A stretch of DNA of 64,000 nucleotides from Raphanus sativus (taxonomy: Eukaryota; Streptophyta; Magnoliopsida; Brassicales; Brassicaceae): positions 21,537,792 through 21,601,791 of the forward strand of contig NC_079511.1 in NCBI RefSeq assembly GCF_000801105.2. Reading direction: 5' to 3'. Positions 1-11,911 of the stretch are shown here, piece after piece. The translations under genes and the position numbers were made by a program. The notes beneath the pieces were generated by a model. The model ran no database searches. It had not been told where the DNA came from and worked only from the letters and a program-made list of their open reading frames with translations. How positions within the stretch are numbered: the stretch's first letter is position 1; every line of letters begins with the position of its first letter.

Positions 1-1017
1 GAAAAAAATTCACTATGACTTTTTATATAATATCTTTTTGATAAACACTAAACTAAACATTATCAATATTTTTGTCAAAATATTGAAAATTTTATTAATT
101 TTAAAATGTTGAAAAATGAAATTCAATACGTAAATTGATATTATAAAACATGTTATAAATACCAGAATATGCAAACAAATATCTTAACAAATTTTTTTTT
201 GTTAATATGTATAAATCCTTTAATGTATCACATCAATAATAGTTTTTGAGAATTGTAAGAACAAGATTATATTCCCCTGCAAAATGTTGTCAAACAATTT
301 TTATTAATAAATTTTTTATCCAATTTTAAAAACATTAAAATCATTTAAAATAATGGAGGACGGATCTAAATAGACAAATTATACTATGTTGATTCTCATA
401 TAAGTATATTTATATAGAACTTTAGATAAATTTAAGAAACTAATAATATTAACAAATTATATATGTTATATGCTATATACGAGTTATATATGGATTGTCG
501 GATCTATATGTTTGACCGCGGATTTGGGTTGGATTTGAAAAACATTGCTTGAAACTTAAATATTATAATAGAATAATTTTAAAATTATTTAATTTCTAAC
601 AAATATTATAGATTCATGCATATTTTTCAAAATGATCAACACAAAAATATCCGTTTTTGAAAATGCGGATCAAAATATAGTGTATAATAAAGCAATATCA
701 CTAAAAGTTTAATTTATAAGATATATTTAAGATTAGATTTAATTTGTATATAATAAAATGTTTCTCAGATATACTAATGAATTTTTAAATTTGAGCATTT
801 AATTAATGAATCTCTTGATTATTATGATTTAAACTCATAATCTTTTAGTCTACATTTAGTTATATGCCCAAAACGAAAAGACTAGAATATCATTAATGAA
901 AATTAGTAATCCTTTGAAAAATTAAAGGTATTCTAGATTTAAAAAGGTTTCATTAAATGGAAAAATAAAAGATTGATCATGTTTAAGAATATAGATGCTT
1001 GAAATGATACAGAAAAA
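1..1017. other. AT-rich intergenic DNA, no gene seen
   Basis: Very AT-rich sequence with short A and T runs and stops in all frames. I see no coding region, RNA gene or clear transposon end here. Confidence 0.6.
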
Positions 1018-1029
1018 TCAACATTCAAC

Positions 1030-1925
1030 AAACTCTTTAGACGGCCACCTAAGCGCCGCTAGGTCTGGAAAATAAATCGAACTCAAAAATTCGAACCGAA
1101 TCCGATCCAGTAAAAATGAATCTGAACCCGATATAAATAACGAATAGATCTTGTTTTTGGTATTTTGGGTTATGTGTATTATCCGAACCGAACCCGAATC
1201 TAAATAAATATCTGATAAAACCCGAAACATTCAAAACTCCAGAAAAATCTTATACAAAACATTATCTCAATTCCTAATATGTATTCAAATACATTAAAAT
1301 ATTCTGAACATCTAAAATACTTATCTATTACATAAAGTTTGGTGGTTCTATTACTTGAAGGTTGATAGTTAAAGGTGGCTGTGAATTTTGAAATATTTAG
1401 ATTTAGATTTTGTTTTCATTAAACAATGTTTCTCATTTCATGATGTCATGGTTTTCATTTTATGATTTCATTTATTTAGTTTTTTTTATTAATAAATATG
1501 ATTCCCTTTCGTTTGATTTTGAATGATCATGGTTGATGTTTATATTTTATTTTTAAATCGATTTTACTTATGTTTTGGTTACAAAAATGTACAAATTAGT
1601 TATATGAAAGCAAAACAAACCAATTTTACTTATATTTTTGTTACAAAATATGTACAAATCAAATATTTTTAAACCGAAGAACTGATTAGGATCCGAATCC
1701 GAATGTACATTGGATTGTACCAGTTCTTTGAAGATTTACTAACCCCGACCCGAACCTGATAGAACCCGAACCGGTCCTGAACCGGTCCCGAACCAAACTT
1801 TCAAATAAACCGAATATGGTTGATTTTGATAAACCCAAAAAATCAAAATCCGATTGGATAAAACTGAAACTCGATTGGGACCCTCAAATGCCCGGACGTA
1901 AGCGTCACTAAGACGACCTTATAAA
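1030..1925. repeat. Degenerate non-autonomous DNA element rich in CCGAA motifs
   Basis: The stretch is bounded by imperfect inverted, GC-richer ends (GCGCCGCTAGGTCTGG near 1051 and CCCGGACGTAAGCGTC near 1891) and is filled with variants of CCGAACCGAA and CCGATCC. The same motif class recurs at 8.6-9.1, 11.0-11.8, 17.3-17.9, 20.5-20.9 and 25.5-26.1 kb. There is no coding capacity. This fits an old MITE-like element, but I could not define a target-site duplication. Confidence 0.4.
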
Positions 1926-2735
1926 ATCGTGGTGATTATCTTATAAACCACTTAGACAATTATAATTTCAAGAGCGAAGACGCACATTACTTGCATCCGA
2001 GACCAAGCTCTGTACTCATTCAACAACAACATACCAAAGCAAAGTGAACACTATATAGAGATATATAAATACACACACAAGAAGAGATTGACTTTGTGTA
2101 AGTGTACCGGAGAGAGAATGCATATGTGGAAGAAAGGTACCCATGAATGTTGTTTAGAGGAAAACATAGTATAGAGGGTAGCTTCAAGGAAAGTCAAAAA
2201 TCTCAGAATTTTTGAAATTGTAAAAGAAATAATAACAAAAGCCTTAAATCAGTGAGATGATGATATGAACATCAATGGGGCCTGATTTCCTCAAATATGC
2301 AGAAAAGGTAACAGGCATCACCAATATTAACAGATTATAACGTTATAAAATACTAAAAAATATTATTATCATAAAATATAATAACTATTAATAAAATATA
2401 ATTAATAATAATATTACATTTATTTATTTAGTTTAGATAAAAGTTATAATTTCAATAAAATTTGTCTTGAAGATTTATATATGAAGTTTTGAAAGAATAT
2501 TTTTTCATTTATATATTATATTAATGTTTAGAAATAGGGAAATTTGACTTTTATCACATTATTGGTATCATTAATCATGTTTACCTTCACCAAAAAGACA
2601 TTTCCAAAAAAAAGATTTTTTGATGAAATGTGAAATTTATTGATCAAAGTTGGAAAGAATCATATGTACAAAGAATAGGAAAGAATCAGAATGCTATGAC
2701 TAGGACCGAGAGTAAGAATTAAAGAAGAGAAAGAA
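1926..2735. other. Intergenic DNA, no gene seen
   Basis: AT-rich spacer between the CCGAA-rich element and the LINE remnant. Stretch 1985-2330 has more balanced composition and could be an old transcribed fragment, but no sustained reading frame is visible. Confidence 0.5.
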
Positions 2736-2740
2736 CAGTT

Positions 2741-3415
2741 TCAGTGTGCACTAAACCATCTTTGCATCAGTCCTTGTAGCCTAGGCTTGTAGCGGTAATT
2801 TAGAGATGTGATGCGATTCCGCCTATCACTACGTTCACGCCAAATGGAATATATAGTGACCTGTAGCACCAGCCTCAACAGAATAAAAGTGAGCTTATCA
2901 TAGCGCCCTGTCAGCAGGCGAGTTAACGTTGTATGCCAATCGGGGTCAGGGTCGACTCCAAAGAGGTTCCCCCCCACTCGCAGCCAAAGAGTGAATGTAA
3001 ACGGACATGCAAAGAAAAGGTTATCACGAGTCTCATCAGGCTAGCCACAATAGATACAAACCTGCGGTTGTCCCCATTGACTTATCCTGTGACCTGTAGC
3101 TAACCTGTCCCACACAGCTAGCCAAGTAATGAAACCGTATCGTGGAACCCCCTGCGGAAACCAGACCAGCTTATGCCATGGAACTTCAACTTTATGTTCC
3201 CGAACCAAGTTCCAAGTCTCAACAGCCACAAATCTATCTTTATATTCATTTTCCCCACACTTCCAGATTGCACTATCACTGACTGACTTTTCAAGAGCGA
3301 GAGGGTACCTGATAATATCTTGAACTAGCTCCTGTATACTGTGATCGCGACAGTTTCGGAGTCTCCATTCCCCTGCTACGAAGACTTCACAGATTTTCGC
3401 ATCTCTCTGTATGCC
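2741..3415 (-). pseudogene. LINE reverse transcriptase 3' remnant (zf-RVT domain)
   Basis: On the minus strand an almost continuous frame encodes the C-terminal zinc-binding region that follows reverse transcriptase in plant L1-type LINEs. Seen: VPWHKLVWFPQGVPRYGFI, WLAVWDRLATGHRI, then the QVCIYCG knuckle and a tail ending in SIWRERSDRRN. One in-frame stop (codon on CTA of the plus strand, about 3040) separates the two halves, and no endonuclease or polymerase core is attached. It is therefore a 5'-truncated, inactive insertion, as is usual for LINEs. The family call is firm; the exact ends are approximate. Confidence 0.8.
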
Positions 3416-4390
3416 GAGTTTCTGAGTGCTATTTCACCCGTAAGATCAATCAGTCCTCCAAAAATACTTTCTTCATAAAAAGAAAAAAAGACTCTTATAC
3501 CATTTCTTTATAGATATATAAATATAAATAATTATTTTAAAAATAGAAAATATAGTTTTCGAATTATAAATTTTCAAATTCGAACTTTTTATATTTTTGG
3601 AATTTTTTGAAAATATCTTTTTAGAAATTCGAAAATTGTTTTTGAATCTATTTTTATTTTTTTTAAATAAATATTTATTTATATATTTATTTAAATCCAA
3701 AACTCCACATTCCAAAACTCCGCTCCTCAACTCTAAACTCTAGTCTATATTAGTTAATTCTAAAGCTATAAGTGTCTATTTATCTCTTTAAAAATAAAGA
3801 TAAATATGGTTTAGGTAAACACGAAAAGTGGTATTAGGAATGTGATAGTTTTGGAAACTTCTCTTTTAAAATTATATTGAATATTTTATATAACAAAATT
3901 GTGATAATTTTAGTGAATTTAAAATAAAATATAAAATAAATATTAACTTTTATTCATAATATTAATTTTGAAATTTAATTAAATTTTGTAAAAAATTAGA
4001 AAACAAATTATATTTATTTATCCACCTACAACAGTCCGCAATCACAAGCGTTAGCTGGAACCGTTTTTGATTTTAAGAGGCTTGAAGAGGTTTGAAACGA
4101 GAGGCTTGAAGCGGTTTGAAACGATTTATAATATTTTGTGATTGTTTTAAAAGCCAACAACCGTTACCAACCGCAAAAATTGCATTTGTGGATGGACCAG
4201 GTGGTTACCGAGAAACTAATCGTAGAGTTTTTACCAATCACCCCTTAATGAGTGAGAAACTGACTGAGAACATGTATCCAGTAACGGCTTATAGCATTTC
4301 TCTGTATTTGCAATAGATTAGGGTCTCTATTTGATAAAAACCTATAGATTAAGGTCTTAAATTTTCAAATTGATAACAAAATAACTATAA
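3416..4390. repeat. AT-rich spacer with probable MITE debris
   Basis: 3470-3760 is a low-complexity A/T block followed by a run of AACTC/AAACTC motifs, a pattern common in Brassicaceae MITEs. 4020-4320 carries repeated GGCTTGAAG.GGTTTGAAACG motifs (4079-4130). No coding frame is convincing. I cannot define element ends. Confidence 0.3.
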
Positions 4391-5075
4391 CTAGATTTTG
4401 ACCCGCGCTTTTGAAGCGCGGAATATTTTACGATGAAAAATTTTACTAATAATTTAACAAATATTTTGGTAATTTTTAAAGAGTGTGTATTTAAAATATT
4501 TTTGTATTTAAATCAGTATTTTTAAATTCAACCCGATTGTGATTATACCGGTTAATCCGGAGATCTGACAATTCAATTTATGTTTTTAAAATATTCATAT
4601 TAAAAATCACTAAAACCCGAGACTAACCGATTGAACTGATGGATGACCGATATGTAATCTAATTGGATTTAAATTGTAAAAGTTTCATAATTTGTAATCT
4701 TATAATCGAAATTTTAAAGTTCACTATTTTGCAATTTATGAAATTATGACGTTTCTACAAAATTTTAAAGAGAAAATGAAGATATAAAATAATTAAGATT
4801 AATTATTGTATTATTTGGAAACATTGATAGTAGTATAAAAATATATTGTTTGGAAACATTTATAGTAGTATAAAGAAATAAGTATATTGTTTGGAAACAT
4901 TGATAGTATTATAAAGAAATAAGTATATTGTTTGGAAACATTGATAGTAGTATAAAGAAATGAACATTAGTGATTTAATGTATGTTTAAATATAAAGTAT
5001 AAAGGTGTATTTAATTTAAAAACTTACAAAATAAATGTTAGGTCCAACAAAATGTTTCTGTTTTAATAAGATAGA
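4391..5075 (-). mobile_element. Non-autonomous Helitron, 685 bp
   Basis: Read on the minus strand the element starts TCTATCTTATTAAAAC (plus-strand end at 5075) and ends with a hairpin (CCGCGCTT/AAGCGCGG) followed by AAAATCTAG at 4391. TC...hairpin-CTRR ends without inverted repeats or target duplication are the Helitron signature. The base before the 3' end is A, as expected for insertion into AT. It holds a four-copy tandem repeat and no gene. Another Helitron begins at the very next base. Confidence 0.75.
4814..4975. repeat. Tandem repeat, about 41-bp unit, 4 copies
   Basis: The core TTTGGAAACATT recurs at 4814, 4849, 4890 and 4931 (spacings 35, 41, 41), each followed by a GATAGTAGTATAAA-like tract. 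The array lies inside the Helitron at 4391-5075. Confidence 0.85.
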
Positions 5076-5760
5076 CTAGATTTTAACCCGCGCTTTAAAA
5101 GCGCGGGATAACCTTTTGATTAAAAATTTCGATTTAAAAGTTGTTATTTTCTTTTCTGAATTTTAAAATTTTAGTTTTGACATATATAATTTGTTTTGAC
5201 ATTTCATTGGGATGTGCATTCAGGTTTGAAATTTGTGTACGGTTCAGTTATTCAGTTTTCAAATTATTTTATTTTCAAGTGTTAGGACCCATTTAAAAAC
5301 TATACATCTTTATCACATCGATTTGAGTAATGTGTTCAAGTCGGATTTTTTTTTTTTATAAACCCCGAAATTAACCGAATTAGAAATAGTTTCCTCTCAA
5401 TTCTAGTTTAAGCCAAATTATTATTTTCTATGATATAAGATAACATATGTTTATCTTTAAAATTAAGTTACAAAAATAATTTACAGATGTTTATAATATC
5501 AACTTTATGTTTGTATTTTATAATTCAATTATATAATTTGTTATAATTTTGAATGGGCATGATAATGGGCCAGATAATAATTGTTTATAATTTTGTACTC
5601 AAAACTATTAAAATGGGCTTTGTTTAAAGAGATAAAAGTTAAAAAAAACCCGAAAAATAAATTGGCTCAAACCAAGTTGACTTTTAGCAATACAATCCAA
5701 ATTTTTTTTCCTTGTTTCAGACACATTTGCTTTAAAAAAAAAAAGAAATACACTCTCTTA

Positions 5761-6014
5761 TGGCGATTGAAGAAATGGAATTGGGTCTTAACGAATTGAC
5801 TCATCGTCATCTCCAAGGTATGTCTTACTCTCTATTTTCTTCATCCTTGGTGGATACTTGAAATAACATTTTTTTGGGGCTCGTTTTGTTTTGCATGCCC
5901 TCTTGAATGGCTTAAACTTCATAGATCCGATGAAATCGAAGCCGATCTGATGCAGTCATATAAAGGTATTGGTGTGATAGTTCGATTTGGTGTTCAACAT
6001 ATCAAAACTCCAAA
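5761..6014 (+). pseudogene. Exon-like fragment inside Helitron, unrecognised product
   Basis: An ATG at 5761 opens a short frame (MAIEEMELGLNELTHRHLQ) ending at a GGTATG donor-like site. About 80 bases on, a second open tract reads CPLEWLKLHRSDEIEADLMQ and continues to IKTPK at about 6014, again followed by a GTTTG donor-like site. The intron between is T-rich. This exon-intron texture inside Helitron ends suggests captured genomic DNA. I do not recognise the parent gene. Confidence 0.4.
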
Positions 6015-6399
6015 GGTTTGTCTTTGATTCTAAGACAATGTTTCATTACCAATTTTTTTAATCTTCTTTTTTTTTTTCTTCGAAGGGTCTATGAAGTTAA
6101 TATTTTGTGTCTTAATTTTTTTTAAATATTTTTTTGTGTAAAAATGTTTTAATTTTTTAAATCTATTATATTTTACCGGTTAAAAGGCTTTTCTATGTTT
6201 TTAAATCTATTACTTAACTTACAATTAATAAACAAAAAGTTTAATGTATACCAAAATTATAATTATTTTATTTATTATATATTAATTAAGGCTTTTCTGT
6301 TTGGGCCTTTTCCTTTTAATTTATTAAAACATTTGGGTTATAGCCGATTAAATTAACGGGCAAATACAAATTTTTGTTTATTTCAGTATACTTAAATAC

Positions 6400-6808
6400 A
6401 AAAAACAACAAAACTCTCTCTCAAAAGTAGATTCATCTTTGGTAGAGAGAAGAAGAAGGCGATCTCTGACCGAAGGACTTATTCTGATCCTTAAAGGTAA
6501 ATCAACAGTCTGTGGATTACAACCAATCAGCTGAAAGATAAGTGTTTTACTACAACTATCTAAATACCTTAAACATATTTTTAAGAATTTTGATCCCCTC
6601 AAAGAAATTTTATAGCAAAAAAAAAATAATTTACAATTTCCGTAAAACCAAACGTAAACTACAAAACTAAAAGTGCCCAATATTTACCTTTTGTCTGCAA
6701 ATATTATCTCTAAAGTCTCACCAAAATGGACATTGATTGGTTTTCAGGTGTGGATGCCTTTGACTTCAATCAACCAAGTTTTTCTCCACAGCCTAATCTT
6801 ATCAAGGT
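6400..6808 (+). pseudogene. Second exon-like fragment inside Helitron
   Basis: 6410-6496 looks like a 5' UTR (CT-rich, ending AAAGGTAAAT, a donor-like site). An ATG at 6726 begins MDIDWFSGVDAFDFNQPSF and stays open to SPQPNLIK at 6808, followed by GTACAT. The product is unknown to me. Orientation is opposite to the host Helitron. It may be the first exon of a captured gene. Confidence 0.35.
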
Positions 6809-7434
6809 ACATACTTTTTTTTGAAAACAATATAAGAGAAACGTTTCAAAATCTGTGTGTTTGCTTTGAGGCAAATAAAATGTATATATAGGAAAAGAAA
6901 TGTCGTGTGTTTAGGATATTCCGAAGTTTAATACTGTTAGAGAATATAAGCCGTGAGTTTAGTAAAATCGTATATCTTGCGAATCAAGTTTTTTCAAGAT
7001 ATAGAAACTTGGATTTTCGTATTTATTATAATATAGATTTAAGTTTCCAAATTTTGCGGTTTGTTGTTTTTATTGGTTTTTATTGATATTTTGAAGATAT
7101 GGAAATATAAGTATCGACCATATAGTTATGATTTAGTATATTCGGTATTGTTATTTAAGAAACTTCCGAAATTTAGTTTATTTATTTAAATTTAAGCTTT
7201 TTATTTAATGGTATAGATATCTAATTCAAAATCGTATCTTTTATTAACAGGTTTGGATGCAAATCGTTTGGGCCTACATTAAACATTGGGCCATTTAAAA
7301 AACGTTGACACAAAACATGTTGGACGTAATTCACGTAAATACCCTTTTTTATTCTACGAAATGTAAGGAATCATTGTAAAGATTGGACATGTTTAGGTAA
7401 AAAGGACAATAGGATCCTGCTTTAATAGTATAGA

Positions 7435-8229
7435 TTGGGTAAAAAATTAGATGAGCACAAGGACCACAAATTATTTGAGCCGGGCCTGCCATGTATCAAC
7501 TTGCCATTTGTAGAAACTTGCCCTTGCTCTTCAAGCCAAAACTTTTGACCCCTTGGTGGCCAAGCCAGAAAAGTATATATTTCATTATCTTTTGTTGACT
7601 TTTGAAATTTGAATACAAACAAAATCCATTTGTTTTTTTTTTGTTTAATTATTATAGGGTAAGACATTCGAACTTGCTTAAAACAGTTTCTTTTCAAAAA
7701 ATAACATAAACCTTGAGGCTTATAAAAAGCCATGTTGTGGATGTGATATGATTATGTGTTATTCAGATAGCAAAAGGCAGGATTCCTTCTGCCCCCGGGG
7801 CGTTGGATCAATCGCATCGTCTCATTTGAACTCGTAAACACCGCGTATGTTACTCTTCTGTCTTTCTCTACTTTTTGTATCCATATTTTCTTCTTGCGTA
7901 TGTCAGTACAATCTTGGATTCTCCTGACGGTTTTTGGCATTGATTTGATCATATTCAGCTTTGTGCAATTATCAGAACAAATATCATATGGTAAACTTAA
8001 CCTTGATGAAATTTACAAAAAAAAAAAAAAAACTTAACCTTGATGCTGTCACTCCCTATTTATCTGTTTTTCCAATCCATAAATACCTTGCTGAAAAAGA
8101 AGTGACTGGTTTAATTGCAGTTTTCATTATTATTACTATAAAAAGTTTCACACAACATCGAATTAATGATTTCTTAGAATTAATTTCTCTCGTCTTAAGT
8201 TATTTTTAACAAAGCCATAACGCGTTTTA
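7435..8229. other. Spacer, no supported gene
   Basis: Mixed sequence with a slightly GC-richer patch at 7760-7950. Short open frames exist on both strands but none resembles a known protein or has splice or promoter context. Confidence 0.4.
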
Positions 8230-8495
8230 TCTTCCAACTTGACCATTTCTAATGATTTACTCTATTTTCTTCTCTAAAATAGAGTAACACTATAATAAAG
8301 TTGATTATTTTTTTAATGGTACTCTATTTTAGTGTGAAAAATAGAGTGATGACAAAAAATAAGTTACCCTATATATAGTAAACTTATTTTCACTCTATTA
8401 TAAAGTGGAAAAAATAGTATCATTAAAATATTTTTACTTTAAATTCTATTTTAGAGTGGAAAATAGAGTGATATTGAAAATGCTCTTACAACTTA
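8230..8495. repeat. MITE with inverted ends
   Basis: The ends are complementary: CCATTTCTAATGATTTACTC at the left and GAGTGATATTGAAAATGCTC at the right. The interior repeats CTCTATTTT.../AAAATAGAGT several times so the element can fold on itself. No coding capacity. This matches the general form of abundant Brassica MITEs. Confidence 0.6.
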
Positions 8496-8583
8496 AATGG
8501 ATTGTTGGCAGTAGCGGATGTAGGTAAGCCAAGTTGGTGGCACTTGGTTACTCCCATGAAAATTTCAAATTCTTTATAATATA

Positions 8584-9135
8584 TAGGCCGGGCGTTCAGG
8601 GGCTCGTCGGTTTCGGTTCGGTTGATTCGGATTTTTGGATTTTTGGTGTTATGCTCATAAGTCTCATTCGAGTTTCACTAATTATCGAGTCGGGTTTGGT
8701 TTGGTTCCTTCCGGGTTTGGTTCGGATCGGATTTTAACCAATGTTTGAAATCGTCCAAAATATATTTTTAAGCATCAAAAGTTTCCAAATTGTTTTTCAA
8801 AATATATAAATTATTTTAAAATTTAATTAAAAATTAGTTAAACTATCTAAATTAACTAAAAGTGTTCAAAATAACAAATAAAACAAAATACAAAAATAAT
8901 TTGAATACTCTAAAAATATCTAAATCACCTTAATATATATAATAACATTAACAACTTCAGATATCTTCGGATCATAGCTCGGATTTTGGTTCGGTTTGAA
9001 TTATAACCAAATCCAAAAGTACTAAGCTCTTAAGTTTTGTTTGGATATTTTGTATAACAGTTCGAATCCGGCTTTAGTTTTTCCGATTCGGATTTAAGTA
9101 GGTATTTTGGGTTGAGATAAAAACGCTCAGGCCTA
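8584..9135. mobile_element. Non-autonomous hAT element, 552 bp
   Basis: Left end TAGGCCGGGCGTTCAG, right end ACGCTCAGGCCTA, so the termini are inverted repeats (TAGGCC.G.GCGT). Flanks ATAATATA and ATAATAAT agree at 6 of 8 positions, consistent with an aged 8-bp hAT target duplication. The interior is CCGAA/TTCGG-rich and non-coding. Confidence 0.6.
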
Positions 9136-9619
9136 ATAATAATATGTATGAACTTTAGTTATTTTCTCCTACTAAAAATCATATGTTAACCTTGAGTGTT
9201 GGATAATAAGTAGCAATGATCTTGGTGGGTGCTTAAGGGCCAATGATGATGCAAATTGCAAAATATGCCTACATCGTTTGATAATGCAATGATAATAAAA
9301 TGTATTCTGAGGCCTTTAATTTGTTATCTTTTTAGTTTTCCCCCTTAAAGATTCACTTTAATTGACTGAATCTTTAATTGACTAAGGACCATTATATCAA
9401 CCTTTTTGTGGAGTCAGCTATACATAATCAAGTGTTTTACCAAAAATTAACACCCCATCACCTATTTTAAAAAATTTTATCACTTCATCTCTTTCAACTT
9501 CTTATTATCTGACCTGAATATTTAACAAACCATTTAATATTTCATAGGCAGTTTCCTAATCATCTTTAAATTACATGTCCTTTTTTCTCGTGATGATACA
9601 TGGAAACCATATCATCTAA
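9136..9619. other. Intergenic DNA, no gene seen
   Basis: AT-rich spacer without a sustained reading frame or recognisable repeat end. Confidence 0.5.
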
Positions 9620-11862
9620 TCTATTAAAACTGAAGTACAAAATTGAGTTAACCCTAACTTTTCCTAAATATTTACGTTTCTATGCCACTGGTTTAATAAA
9701 CTGTGTTTTATAATATTCCTTAACCACCTAACTAAATTTTTGGCAATTAATTAAATTGTATATCCTCCGAATGAACCAAAATTAACTCCTATAAATATCT
9801 ATATAACGTCATTCTCGCAACTAATTGTATAAATATTTAACCATATATTTCGATCCAATCTAATATCATGCTTAAGAAATCGTGTAATACACATTGTTGT
9901 GCTATCAATGAACTTTTTCTCATCTAAACTATTAATTTTTACTCGATTTTTTTGTTATGATCAGTCGTATTGTTTGTAACAGCATATATAGTATGATTTA
10001 TCAAACATGTATAAAATGTTATTATATATTTAAATACTTAGTTAGTGTCATTTTTATTATTAAAGTTGAAGTACACAATTAGATTGTTTGGAAACATGAA
10101 TAGTAGAGATGTGTACTTTCTTTTATTTACACATTTATCTATTGTATTTTCAATAAATTAATAACAAATGAGAATTGTTTAGAAACATAAATAACATATT
10201 TAATACTTCTTTTTATTTAAAATTTTAGCCATTTATTTTACAATAAATTAAACAACCTTCTTTATATATTTCTTTTTATTTATAATTCTGTCACTGTATT
10301 TACAATTCTTTTTATTTACAATTCTTAATGGTGAAAATAAAAACACAAACTGAAATATAAATAGTATATAATATAAAACAATTTTTAAAACATTATTATT
10401 TTCTTATTTAGTTTAGTCAAATATAAAAATTTCAAGAGTTCAATTTTCAAAAAAAAAATCATGAAATTAATAATAATTTATAGAAAACTAATGCAAAAAA
10501 TTAAAATTTTGAAACATGGATAAAAGTATGTCAAGAAGAAAAAAGTAATGGCTTATGTTATTAATAAAAATTGGAAATCCATTATATCAGCTTTAAAATA
10601 TACAAAATGGACTAATCTAATTACCTAAAAACATTGTTTTGTCTAAAATAATCATAAAATAAAATTTAAATTTATATACATATTTCAAATCAAAATAATA
10701 ATTTAAAGTTGATTTATATCAAAAATTGATTTAAAATATGCATATATTAAAAATTTATTTTTACAAATATATTTTCCAATAACCATTATTAAAAAATGTT
10801 TTCAGTATATATAAGAAAAATACAACAAAAAATTAATTTCATATACCAACTTAAATTATGGTTTTTAAATTTCATATCAAACTTTAAGAATATAATATAT
10901 ATGATTATTTATAAGATGGTGCATATAAAATACTATTAATTATATGATTATTTATATGATGGACCAATACAATTTATTATATAATTACATATGTATGATA
11001 CATAATAATGGCTAGGGCTGGGCGTTCAGGTATCTATTCTGGTTCTCAGATCTGTTTGGATTTCGGATTTCCGGAGTCAAAGATTTCAACTTCATTCATA
11101 TATTTCTAAATTTTAATTCGAATTATGACTACGGCTGGGCGTTCAGATATCCATTCGGGTTCGTTTCGGTTCTTTTTGGGTTTTTGGTTTCCGAGATCAA
11201 AGATTTTAGCCTCATTCAGATATTTCTAAATTTCAGTTCGAATTATATTCAGATCTTTGTGGGTTCAGTTCGGGTTCGGATAACCCATTTAAATTATTTT
11301 TTAAAATTCATTATATATTTGAATTTCTTAAAATCTATAAATAAAATAATATGTTGTATATATATCTGAATAGCATATGTGAGAATATCTAAATTTAACA
11401 TATAAATTGGTTTGGTTTAAACTTTGGATCAAAAATCAATAATTATTTTAAATATTTTAGTATTTTGAGTGTACTTTCTACTATGTTAGATATTTATATT
11501 TGACTATTTTTATATATTTTCAAGTATTTAAACCAACCTAAAAGTATCATGTATATTTTTGATGTTTTTATGTACATTAAAAAAAATTAATATATATAAG
11601 TATCTAGATCTTTTTCGGATACATTTTGATATCCAAAATACTTCGGTTCGAATTGGTTATGGTTTCGGTTGTCTAAATATCAAAATTTTGAATAATTTGG
11701 ATATTTAATCAATTTTGGTTCGGGTTTGGTATTACTCTTTCGGATCGTGATCGGTTTGGTTTTTCAGATTTAAATTTTTTATCCAGCTTTGATATTAACA
11801 TGAAAAATAAATAACAATATATTTTTGAAATATACACCCGCACGGGCGTGCGGGTCAATAGC
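9620..11862 (+). mobile_element. Probable decayed Helitron with nested hAT debris
   Basis: A Helitron-type 5' end, TCTATTAAAACTGAAGTAC, starts at 9620 after an A. A strong hairpin (CCCGCAC...GTGCGGG, 11843-11860) followed by TCAATAG lies downstream but without the CTAG end, so the 3' terminus is decayed or this pairing is wrong. The body is AT-rich and holds hAT-like sequence from 11013. Confidence 0.4.
11013..11790. repeat. Degenerate hAT-type element(s), GGGCTGGGCGTTCAG ends
   Basis: TAGGGCTGGGCGTTCAGG starts at 11013 and a second similar end (GGCTGGGCGTTCAG) at 11133, so one copy is nested or partly duplicated. A decayed right end (ATCCAGCTTTGA) lies at about 11781. The interior is rich in TTCGG/CCGAA. 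I found no clean target duplication here, unlike the related element at 25488-26139. Confidence 0.45.
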
Positions 11863-11911
11863 AATTACAACGAGAGTTCGGAAACAACAAAAATTGAATA
11901 ATCTATCTTAT

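Larger units (their letters stand above)
5076..7434 (-). mobile_element. Helitron, 2.36 kb, carrying exon-like fragments
   Basis: The minus-strand 3' end is CTAG at 5076 with a perfect hairpin (CCCGCGCTTT/AAAGCGCGGG, 5088-5108). The matching 5' end, TCTATACTATTAAAGC on the minus strand, lies at 7434 and is followed by T on the plus strand. The interior has two plus-strand exon-like tracts with good splice-site contexts, which are better explained as captured host gene pieces than as Helitron RepHel, of which there is no trace. End assignment is by motif; an internal nested insertion cannot be excluded. Confidence 0.65.

Noticed and set aside
3473..3730. 85-codon frame on the minus strand
   Set aside because: Lys/Asn/Ile-rich low-complexity translation of A/T-rich DNA, no start context or homologue recognised.
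7752..7952. 66-codon minus-strand frame rich in basic residues
   Set aside because: No recognisable motif, no promoter or splice context, and it lies among transposon debris.
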